The notes under the pieces are model-generated. The model did not search any database, was not told the origin of the DNA, and saw only the letters and a list, made by a program, of their open reading frames with translations. Positions 16,716 to 23,792 of a stretch of DNA of 34,009 nucleotides are shown one piece after another. Source of the stretch: Actinobacteria bacterium UBA959 (GTDB lineage: Bacteria > Actinomycetota > Actinomycetes > S36-B12 > UBA5976); contig DBCL01000007.1 in assembly GCA_002293025.1 (NCBI GenBank), positions 69,274 through 103,282 of the forward strand, given 5' to 3'. Made by a program: the position numbers and the translations under genes. Position 1 is the stretch's first letter; each line of letters begins with the position of its first letter.

Positions 16716-17926
16716 GTTCCTACAATGAATTCGACACGGCACGATTCATCGCTGAGTCTGGCAAAAAATCAAATCGTTCGGAGTTTGCAAGAGACCGGGC
16801 TCGAGTTTTGCACTCACTGTCATTTAGAAGATTAGCGAATAAAACACAAGTTCTGCCAGCAACATTGCATGATTTTCCGAGATCTCGTCTTACGCATTCA
16901 CTAGAAGTGGCTCAAATTGCTCGCGAGATGGGCTCAGCACTTGGAGCAGATCCAGATCTGGTTGAGACTGCGGCTTTAACTCATGATCTGGGACACCCGC
17001 CATTTGGCCACAATGGCGAGGATGCTCTAAATGAAGTTGCTTTTGAAATTGGAGGCTTTGAAGGTAATGCTCAAACCCTAAGAGTTTTAACCAGACTAGA
17101 AACAAAAGTTGAACATAACGGGAAAAGTTTTGGGTTGAATCTAACTCGTGCCAGCCTAGATTCCTCCATCAAGTATCCATGGTTTAAACAAGATTCTCGA
17201 ATTAAGTTTGGTGCATATCAAGATGATCAAGAGATTTTTGATTGGATTAGGACGGGTGTGATTAATCAAAGAGTTTCTTTTGAGGCTCAGATTATGGATT
17301 TTGCTGACGATGTTGCCTACTCTGTTCATGACGTAGAAGATGCAATTCAATCAAGCCAGATTGAGTTTGAATTATTGAGAAAAAAAGAAGAGCAAGAGTT
17401 AGTCGCCTCTTTGTGCATCTCGCGATATCTTCCAGACGCAACCGAAGAAGAACTAATTGTGGCGTTAAATCGCATTCTAGATTTGCCAGAATGGCCAAAG
17501 AAATTTGATGGATCTCGAACTGCTTTATCCCAAGTGAAGGGAGCAACCTCGAAATTGATTGGCAGATTTGCTGGAAGCGCCCAAGACGCCACTCAAGAAA
17601 AGTTTGGCAAAGCTAGCCTGACTAGATACAACGCAGATCTAATTGTTCCAAGGCAGACTCAAACAGAAGTAGCGGTTCTAAAGACGTTAGCTGTTGCTTA
17701 CGTCATGCAACGATCAGTAATGTCGGCCCAATATGCAGTCCAACAAAAACTCCTAAAGGAACTAGTTTCAAAGTTGTTTGAGTGTGCTGAGCAAGAACTC
17801 GACCCACTGCACCTAGACGCTTGGGTACAAGCGACAAGTGAGATGGAACGTAAGCGCGCAGTAATTGATCAAGTAGCAGACCTAACCGATATAACAGCCG
17901 TGGAATGGCACCAAAGATTGTGCTAG
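16712..17926 (+). CDS. dgt: dGTP triphosphohydrolase (deoxyguanosinetriphosphatase-like)
   Basis: A 404-residue HD-domain enzyme that removes triphosphate from dGTP or other dNTPs. The metal ligands are visible: His in RLTHSLEVAQ (about 66-75), the His-Asp pair in LTHDLGHPPFGHNGE (about 90-104) and the later Asp in DFADDVAYSVHD. The N-terminus FARDRARVLHSLSFRRLANKTQV is standard for the bacterial family that precedes dnaG in actinobacteria. It starts within the stop of the YdcF-like gene. It ends 15 bases before dnaG, and its TAG is close to the dnaG promoter hexamer. Confidence 0.94.
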   Translation: MSSYNEFDTARFIAESGKKSNRSEFARDRARVLHSLSFRRLANKTQVLPATLHDFPRSRLTHSLEVAQIAREMGSALGADPDLVETAALTHDLGHPPFGHNGEDALNEVAFEIGGFEGNAQTLRVLTRLETKVEHNGKSFGLNLTRASLDSSIKYPWFKQDSRIKFGAYQDDQEIFDWIRTGVINQRVSFEAQIMDFADDVAYSVHDVEDAIQSSQIEFELLRKKEEQELVASLCISRYLPDATEEELIVALNRILDLPEWPKKFDGSRTALSQVKGATSKLIGRFAGSAQDATQEKFGKASLTRYNADLIVPRQTQTEVAVLKTLAVAYVMQRSVMSAQYAVQQKLLKELVSKLFECAEQELDPLHLDAWVQATSEMERKRAVIDQVADLTDITAVEWHQRLC

Positions 17927-17929
17927 ATC

Positions 17930-17935
17930 TACACT
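17930..17935 (+). promoter_or_regulatory. -10 element (TACACT) of dnaG, leaderless spacing
   Basis: TACACT matches TANNNT and ends six bases before the dnaG ATG at 17942. It sits in the 15-base gap after dgt, four bases after the dgt stop codon. No Shine-Dalgarno sequence precedes the ATG. Confidence 0.6.
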
Positions 17936-17941
17936 AGCCCC

Positions 17942-19789
17942 ATGGCCGGCCGAATTCGAGATGAAGACGTTGCTGCTGTTAGAGAACGTGCTCGAATTGA
18001 TGACGTTGTTAGAGATTATGTAACGCTCAAGAACTCTGGTGGGGGTAGCCTAAAAGGAATCTGCCCATTTCATGATGAAAAGACTCCGTCTTTCCATGTA
18101 ACACCAAGTAAAGGGTTATGGTTTTGCTTCGGTTGTAATGAAGGTGGAGATGTAGTCAACTTCCTATCTAAAGTTGATCACTTGTCTTTTACTGAAGCTA
18201 TTGAGAAGCTAGCTTCAAAAGTGGGAGTCCAGCTTAGGTATGTTGAATCTGGATCTGTTAGAACTTCGCAACCAGGGCAACGAACCCGGTTAGTAGAAGC
18301 CCACAAGCAAGCCGAGAAGTTCTATCAAGAGCAGCTAAATAGTGCTGAAGCAGAAATTGGCAGAAATTTTTTGAAGTCTCGAGGATTTGATCAAGATGCT
18401 GCGAAGATGTTTGGTGTTGGTTATGCCCCAAATGATTGGCATGCATTAACTAACCATCTAAAAGGAATTGGATTTACTGAAACAGAGTTAAAAACTGCTG
18501 GCTTAGCCGCAGAAGGTTCGCGGGGGATTTATGACCGGTTTCGAGGAAGACTTGTTTGGCCAATTCGAGACAGTTCCTCAGACACAATTGGATTTGGTGC
18601 TCGAAAACTTAGAGAGGATGATGAGGGTCCAAAGTATTTAAATACCCCAGAAACTCCAATTTACAAGAAGAGTCAGGTTCTTTATGGCATTGACCTAGCT
18701 CGCAAAGAGATTGCTAAGCGCAGACAAGCAGTAATTGTTGAGGGCTATACCGATGTGATGGCGGCTTATTTATCAGGAGTTGAAACAGCAGTGGCTACCT
18801 GCGGCACAGCCTTTGGTGAAGAGCATGTTCGTATTTTGCGTAGATTATTGATGGATCAAGAAGAAATGCGGGGCGAAGTTATCTTTACATTTGATGGAGA
18901 CGCTGCTGGGCAAAAAGCGGCCTTGAAGGCATTTAGCTTAGATTCTAAGTTCACCAGTCAAACATTTGTGGCCGTAGAACCATCAGGACTAGATCCATGT
19001 GACTTGAGGTTACAAAGTGGGCCAGAGGCAGTTCGAGAATTAGTTGCTAGACGTGTTCCGCTTTTTGAATTTGCGATCAGAGCTGAGATAGCAACTCATC
19101 CACTAACTACTCCAGAGGGGCGAATTGCAGCAACACGATCAGTGGCCCCGCTACTTCTTGGGATTAGGGATGCGGCCCTGCGCCCAGAATATCTACGGTT
19201 GGTATCAGGGTGGATTGGCGTGGAACCGGCTCAAGTTAAATCAGCGCTTCAATCGTCGAACAAACGAAATTCAGCAACAGAGAACTTTTCACCTGAGCCA
19301 GCACAACAAAATGAACTTGATCTAAATGATCCAGTAATTCGAGTGGAGCGGGAAACGCTTAAAGTCGCTATTCAGCACCCAGAAATCTTGCCAGACTGGT
19401 TTAGTGCACTGGAGGTAAGCTCTTTTTCCGCTCAAATTCATAAGTCTATTTTTGAGGCTGTTTCAGCTGTCGATACTGCGTTGTCTGAACAGGAAAGATT
19501 TGACAAAATCTTAAAGAATTGTGCAGATGAAATTGTGTCTCAGCAAGTGCGGGCGCTAGCAGTAGAGCCATTACAAACTTCGGAAACACAAATAGATAAA
19601 TACGCACAAGCTCTTTATGCCAGAGTGATGGAATTGGATGCAACTAGAAGAATTGCTGAACTCAAACGAGAACTACAAAGAATTAATCCGCTTGATGACC
19701 AGGCAACATATGATGATATGTTTGCTGACTTAGTAGCTCTGGAACAACATCGACGCACTTTACGTGAGCAAGCCATGGGAGTTCAGTGA
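17942..19789 (+). CDS. dnaG: DNA primase
   Basis: A 615-residue primase that makes RNA primers at the replication fork. The CHC2 zinc finger is complete: C41, H44, C62 and C65 in CPFHDEKTPSFHV...FCFGC. The TOPRIM domain has VIVEGYTDVMAAYLSG with the catalytic Glu, and TFDGDAAGQKAALKA with the metal-binding Asp pair. The N-terminus RIRDEDVAAVRERARIDDVV is typical. A C-terminal helicase-interaction region follows from about residue 460. Length is normal for actinobacteria. It is followed by a GTGA-overlapping conserved gene. Confidence 0.97.
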   Translation: MAGRIRDEDVAAVRERARIDDVVRDYVTLKNSGGGSLKGICPFHDEKTPSFHVTPSKGLWFCFGCNEGGDVVNFLSKVDHLSFTEAIEKLASKVGVQLRYVESGSVRTSQPGQRTRLVEAHKQAEKFYQEQLNSAEAEIGRNFLKSRGFDQDAAKMFGVGYAPNDWHALTNHLKGIGFTETELKTAGLAAEGSRGIYDRFRGRLVWPIRDSSSDTIGFGARKLREDDEGPKYLNTPETPIYKKSQVLYGIDLARKEIAKRRQAVIVEGYTDVMAAYLSGVETAVATCGTAFGEEHVRILRRLLMDQEEMRGEVIFTFDGDAAGQKAALKAFSLDSKFTSQTFVAVEPSGLDPCDLRLQSGPEAVRELVARRVPLFEFAIRAEIATHPLTTPEGRIAATRSVAPLLLGIRDAALRPEYLRLVSGWIGVEPAQVKSALQSSNKRNSATENFSPEPAQQNELDLNDPVIRVERETLKVAIQHPEILPDWFSALEVSSFSAQIHKSIFEAVSAVDTALSEQERFDKILKNCADEIVSQQVRALAVEPLQTSETQIDKYAQALYARVMELDATRRIAELKRELQRINPLDDQATYDDMFADLVALEQHRRTLREQAMGVQ

Positions 19790-20265
19790 GTAAATTTGGG
19801 AAAGGAAGTCTCCCAGATGATGTGCTTAAACTTGTTCCGCCAAATTCAAAAGTAATGGCTTGGCAGGCTACTGAATCGGGGCTTTTACTAGTTTGTGATT
19901 CATGTTTAGTGATTGAAGCAGAAACTTATCAATGGGATTTGATCAGTAGTGCAAGTTTTGATCCACCAGTTTTATCCCTAAGTATTGGTGGAGCTGTGCA
20001 TAAGTTTGTGTTGAATCCTGCAGGTGTTAAAGATCAAAACGAGTTGCCCACTGCAATTCGAGAGCGAGTAACAAATGCGATCGTTGCTCAAAACACCATT
20101 GAATATCAAGACTCATTGAAGGTATGGATCTCAGCTAGGCGAAACTTCCTAGGCCAGATTAGATATGTAATTTCGGCTGATCAAGGAATCGACACCACAG
20201 ACCTTGAGTTCAAGACTTGGTCACAAGAACAATTAAAGGAATTTAAAGAAGCTTTTGGAGTTTAA
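19786..20265 (+). CDS. Conserved small protein coupled to dnaG
   Basis: A 159-residue protein I cannot name. It starts at a GTG inside the dnaG stop region (GTGA overlap), so its translation is coupled to primase. The first ~75 residues read as alternating beta strands (VMAWQATESGLLLVCDSCLVI, WDLISSASFDPPVLSLSI). A helix around LPTAIRERVTNAIVAQ follows, which looks like a PH-like barrel with a capping helix. The C-terminal third has RRNFLGQIRYVISADQGID. Proteins of this shape after dnaG occur in other actinobacteria as I recall, with no known function. Its TTAA end is shared with the convergent fabF gene. Confidence 0.7.
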   Translation: MSKFGKGSLPDDVLKLVPPNSKVMAWQATESGLLLVCDSCLVIEAETYQWDLISSASFDPPVLSLSIGGAVHKFVLNPAGVKDQNELPTAIRERVTNAIVAQNTIEYQDSLKVWISARRNFLGQIRYVISADQGIDTTDLEFKTWSQEQLKEFKEAFGV

Positions 20266-21503
20266 ATAGTACGAAGGGCCACACAAACATTGTGGCCCCC
20301 AAATCCAAATGAGTTATTCAGTGCCAAGATAGAGCCTTTGGTCAACGAGCGATGATCTCCATGAACCACATCTAAATTCACTTTTGGGTCTAAATCAATT
20401 ACATTAATAGTGGCTGGAATTATCTTATTAACCATCGACAAGACAGTGAGGATTGATTCAATTGCGCCAGCACCTCCAAGCGTGTGCCCAATTGAAGATT
20501 TAGGTGCTGTAACGGCTATTGAATCAGTATGAGAACCAAAGGCCCTTCTTACAGCTGCACCTTCTGCGATGTCACCTAGTGGAGTTGAGGTTGCATGAGC
20601 ATTTAAGTGCATTACATCAGTCAAGTTAGCATCAGCATCTTTAACGGCAGCCAACATAGCTCTAGCAGCACCTGCTCCTTCAGGATCTGGAGCAGCAATG
20701 TGATGGGCGTCTGACGTCATCCCAAATCCCGCAACTTCGGCATAAATATGGGCCTTACGAGCAAGCGCATGTTCATATCTCTCCAAAACCAACGCTCCAG
20801 CGCCTTCAGACATTACAAATCCATCGCGACCAAGATCATATGGTCTGGACGCAGTTTGAGGATCATCATTTCTAGTGCTCATTGCTCGCATTGCAGAAAA
20901 TGCTGCCATTGCTAGTCTGTTAATTACAGCTTCTGTTCCACCAACTACAACCACATCGGCTCGGCCATCTCTAATCATTGAAGTTCCCCAAGCAATTGCT
21001 TCAGCAGATGTTGCACATGCAGAAACTGGGGCATGTGCGCCTGCTTTCGCGCCGATTTCCAATTCAATCATGGCGGCAGCAGCATTTGGCATAATCATGG
21101 GAACGGTTAAAGGATTAACTCGATCAGGACCGCGTTCATTCAGAATTTGCATCTGCTCCATAACAGTGCTTAATCCGCCAATTCCGGTTCCAAATGCAAC
21201 ACCTAAACGCTCAGAATCTACGTTATTTGCAACATCAGCATCTGATACTGCCTGCTTAGCGGCAATCATGGCCAGTTGAGTCGATCTATCCATACGGCGA
21301 GCAGCAGTCTTATCCAAAACGGAAGTTATCTCCAAATTTATCTGTCCGGCTACCTTTGAACTTAAATCGTCAGCCCAATCTTGAGTAAGGGCTTTCACAC
21401 CAGACTTTCCATCTAATACAGCTTGCCAAGTTGTTGGCACGTCATGACCGAGCGGGGTGACTAAACCCACTCCAGTTATTACAACTTTTGGCTGTGCCCC
21501 CAC
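20262..21503 (-). CDS. fabF: 3-oxoacyl-ACP synthase II (KASII)
   Basis: A 413-residue condensing enzyme that elongates acyl-ACP with malonyl-ACP. The catalytic triad is Cys163 (SACATSAEA), His303 (NAHATSTPLGD) and His340 (SSIGHTLGGAGA). VITGVGLVTPLG opens the thiolase fold and NNSFGFGGHN closes it. The GTG start at 21503 lies 14 bases after the acpP stop, with GGGA about nine bases upstream. It ends a fabD-fabH-acpP-fabF operon, the usual actinobacterial arrangement, which has no fabG. Confidence 0.95.
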   Translation of the reverse strand: MGAQPKVVITGVGLVTPLGHDVPTTWQAVLDGKSGVKALTQDWADDLSSKVAGQINLEITSVLDKTAARRMDRSTQLAMIAAKQAVSDADVANNVDSERLGVAFGTGIGGLSTVMEQMQILNERGPDRVNPLTVPMIMPNAAAAMIELEIGAKAGAHAPVSACATSAEAIAWGTSMIRDGRADVVVVGGTEAVINRLAMAAFSAMRAMSTRNDDPQTASRPYDLGRDGFVMSEGAGALVLERYEHALARKAHIYAEVAGFGMTSDAHHIAAPDPEGAGAARAMLAAVKDADANLTDVMHLNAHATSTPLGDIAEGAAVRRAFGSHTDSIAVTAPKSSIGHTLGGAGAIESILTVLSMVNKIIPATINVIDLDPKVNLDVVHGDHRSLTKGSILALNNSFGFGGHNVCVALRTI

Positions 21504-21517
21504 AAGTCCAATCCCAG

Positions 21518-21757
21518 TTAGGAAGACTTGATTATGAAATTGACAGCATCACCGACAGTGCGTAAGTTTTTTACTTCCTCATCTGGGATCTTTACCCCAA
21601 ACTTGTCTTCAGCTGCCATTACAACTTCAACCATAGAAAGTGAGTCAACATCCAAGTCGTCAACAAAAGACTTGCCCATAGCTACCTGGTCGGCTGATAC
21701 TCCAGCAACTTCATCCAAAATAGCTGCCATTTCTTTCATTACTTCTTCTGTAGTCAT
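21518..21757 (-). CDS. acpP: Acyl carrier protein
   Basis: A 79-residue acidic four-helix carrier. The phosphopantetheine attachment site is Ser39 in DDLDVDSLSMVE. I begin it at ATG 21757 (MTTEEVMKEM), which gives the normal length; the frame is open to an upstream TTG-type start at 21784 that would add nine residues (LGPRDRRE) foreign to the family. AGAAGAG lies just upstream of the ATG. It sits between fabH and fabF, whose products load and use it. Confidence 0.93.
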   Translation of the reverse strand: MTTEEVMKEMAAILDEVAGVSADQVAMGKSFVDDLDVDSLSMVEVVMAAEDKFGVKIPDEEVKNLRTVGDAVNFIIKSS

Positions 21758-21794
21758 TTCTCTTCTATCTCTCGGGCCTAACAAGTTAGGCGAT

Positions 21795-22796
21795 TTATGG
21801 CATTACCACCACTTGTGCGGCGTACGTCAGTCCTGCGCCAAAGCCCAAGAGTAGGGCCGGGGAGCCAGAAATTGCACGCCCCTCCGCTCTTAAGGCGTGT
21901 AAGGCGAGGGGAACAGTCGCAGCTGTGGTGTTACCGCTATTCCGGATATCCCTAGCAACCGCTACGGAATCTGGAAAATCTAAGGCCTTCACAATCGCAT
22001 CTGTGATCCGATTGTTGGCTTGATGGGGGACAAAGGCCCCTAGGTCTTTGGCTTCAATTCCAGCGGCAACGAGTGCCTTTTGCACTACACCAACCATCTC
22101 GGATACAGCCCATCTAAAAACTACTGGCCCTTGCATACGCAAAGTAGGCGGCTCTTTAACTTTTCCTGATCGAAAGTCAAACCAAGACGAAGTCATTGAG
22201 ATAGCTTCTGACTGCGAACCATCTGAGCCCCAAACAACGGGACCAAAACCATTAAAATCTGCTGGTCCAACCACCATCGCACCAGCACCATCACCAAATA
22301 TAAATGCGCTGCCTCTGTCTGTTAGATCCAAAACATCTGTCATTCGCTCAGCACCAATTACTAGTGCATATTCGATGCTTCCAGACTTAACCATGTCAGC
22401 TGCAGTTGCGAGTGCATAAACAAATCCAGCGCATGCTGCGCCTACGTCGTACGCGCCAGGGTTTGGAATTCCAAGTTCAGATGCAACTTGTGGTGCAACT
22501 GCTGGAAATTGAACAGGGTTAGTAAGAGTCGCCATTAGAACTATTCCAACCTGTTCAGGTTTAATCCCTGCCTCTGCTAATGCCTCGACAGACGCAGATA
22601 CTGCCATTCCAACCAAAGTTTCATGCTCACCAGCAAACCTACGTTCAGTGATGCCGGTTCGTTGTTGAATCCATTCATCTGAAGAATCAATTGCAGGTGC
22701 TATTTCATCATTACTTACGATTCGATCTGGACGATATGCACCAATACCTAGGATTCGAGCACCAGCTCTAGCGGGTGCACTTTTTATTTTAATCAT
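21795..22796 (-). CDS. fabH: 3-oxoacyl-ACP synthase III (KASIII)
   Basis: A 333-residue enzyme that starts fatty-acid synthesis by condensing an acyl-CoA with malonyl-ACP. The catalytic Cys122 lies in DVGAACAGFVYAL. The His is in FVPHQANNRI and the Asn in RNSGNTTAA. RILGIGAYRPDRIVSN and DEWIQQRTGITERR are the standard N-terminal blocks. The ATG is within the stop of fabD (ATGA). Preference for branched or straight primers cannot be read with confidence. Confidence 0.95.
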   Translation of the reverse strand: MIKIKSAPARAGARILGIGAYRPDRIVSNDEIAPAIDSSDEWIQQRTGITERRFAGEHETLVGMAVSASVEALAEAGIKPEQVGIVLMATLTNPVQFPAVAPQVASELGIPNPGAYDVGAACAGFVYALATAADMVKSGSIEYALVIGAERMTDVLDLTDRGSAFIFGDGAGAMVVGPADFNGFGPVVWGSDGSQSEAISMTSSWFDFRSGKVKEPPTLRMQGPVVFRWAVSEMVGVVQKALVAAGIEAKDLGAFVPHQANNRITDAIVKALDFPDSVAVARDIRNSGNTTAATVPLALHALRAEGRAISGSPALLLGFGAGLTYAAQVVVMP

Positions 22797-23731
22797 GCAG
22801 CGCGCCTTTGATGGCTTAACGCAAATTCTTTGGCGTCTCCTAAATCTGTAGGAGTCTTAAGTGGAAAGGTTTGTATCTCTTTAAGTTCACGTTTGGCTAT
22901 TGCTGACAAAGTACCAGCAGGAGCTAACTCCAACATTCCTGTGACATTAATTCGACTCATACTTTTTTGACATAGATCCCAACGAACTGGATTACTAACT
23001 TGACCTACGATTCGAGCTAATACATCTACACCTGTATCAACAATTGCACCATCACGGTTACTTAGCAATGTAAGTTGAGGGTCTTTAGCAGATAACTCGA
23101 CTGTTGCACCACGCAAAGCTTCTACGGCTGAGTCCATGAACTTGGTATGAAATGCGCCAGCAACCGAAAGAGGCCTAAGTTTTGTTCCAGGCAATGGATG
23201 TTCAGCTAGCTGTGCTAACTCTTCGAGAGTGCCAGCCGCAATTACTTGACCTGCACCATTGACGTTTGCAGCAGTTAGGTTCAACTTCTGCAAATGCTCA
23301 ATGACTAGATCCAAATCTCCGCCAAGCACTGCCGTCATTCCTGTTGCATGGTTATTAGCGGCAATTGCCATAGCTCTACCTCTGACTCCAACCAACTGCA
23401 TTGCTTCTAGATCTGTAATCACTCCCGAAATAGCGGCTGCAACTAACTCTCCGACTGAATGGCCAGCAACCACATGAACATGGCGAAATATGTCTTTAGT
23501 ATCTGGGAATAGTTGTCTAATAGACAGCAGCGAATTAGCCACCAACAGCGCTTGTGCGATCTGGGTATCTCGAATTGTGTCTGCATCAGACTTGGTCCCG
23601 TGAAGCACAAGATCTACTTTGCTGGCTGCACTCCAATCGTTGATTTTGGATTGGATATTAGGTAGCCCAAGCCACGAATCCAGCATTCCAGGGGTTTGGG
23701 CACCTTGACCGGGAGCAACTACGCACAGCAT
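22793..23731 (-). CDS. fabD: Malonyl-CoA:ACP transacylase
   Basis: A 312-residue enzyme that moves malonyl groups from CoA to ACP. The N-terminal VVAPGQGAQTPGML and the nucleophile elbow GHSVGE (Ser92) are present. Arg in VRGRAMA and His in SVAGAFHTKFM complete the active site. It is the first gene of the fab operon. Its ATG has TACCGT seven bases upstream and no good Shine-Dalgarno sequence. It follows aceE by 61 bases on the same strand, so read-through is possible as well. Confidence 0.95.
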   Translation of the reverse strand: MLCVVAPGQGAQTPGMLDSWLGLPNIQSKINDWSAASKVDLVLHGTKSDADTIRDTQIAQALLVANSLLSIRQLFPDTKDIFRHVHVVAGHSVGELVAAAISGVITDLEAMQLVGVRGRAMAIAANNHATGMTAVLGGDLDLVIEHLQKLNLTAANVNGAGQVIAAGTLEELAQLAEHPLPGTKLRPLSVAGAFHTKFMDSAVEALRGATVELSAKDPQLTLLSNRDGAIVDTGVDVLARIVGQVSNPVRWDLCQKSMSRINVTGMLELAPAGTLSAIAKRELKEIQTFPLKTPTDLGDAKEFALSHQRRAA

Positions 23732-23738
23732 TTGTCCG

Positions 23739-23744
23739 ACGGTA
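23739..23744 (-). promoter_or_regulatory. Candidate -10 element (TACCGT) of the fab operon
   Basis: On the minus strand TACCGT (TANNNT) ends seven bases before the fabD ATG, a near-leaderless spacing. It lies in the 61-base gap after aceE. Confidence 0.4.
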
Positions 23745-23792
23745 CTTCATTACCGGTCAGTCAGCCCCATCCATAGACAAAATAGCGAAGAA

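Noticed and set aside
21758..21784. Nine-residue upstream extension of acyl carrier protein
   Set aside because: It gives an unusual LGPRDRRE leader; ATG 21757 gives the normal 79-residue length.
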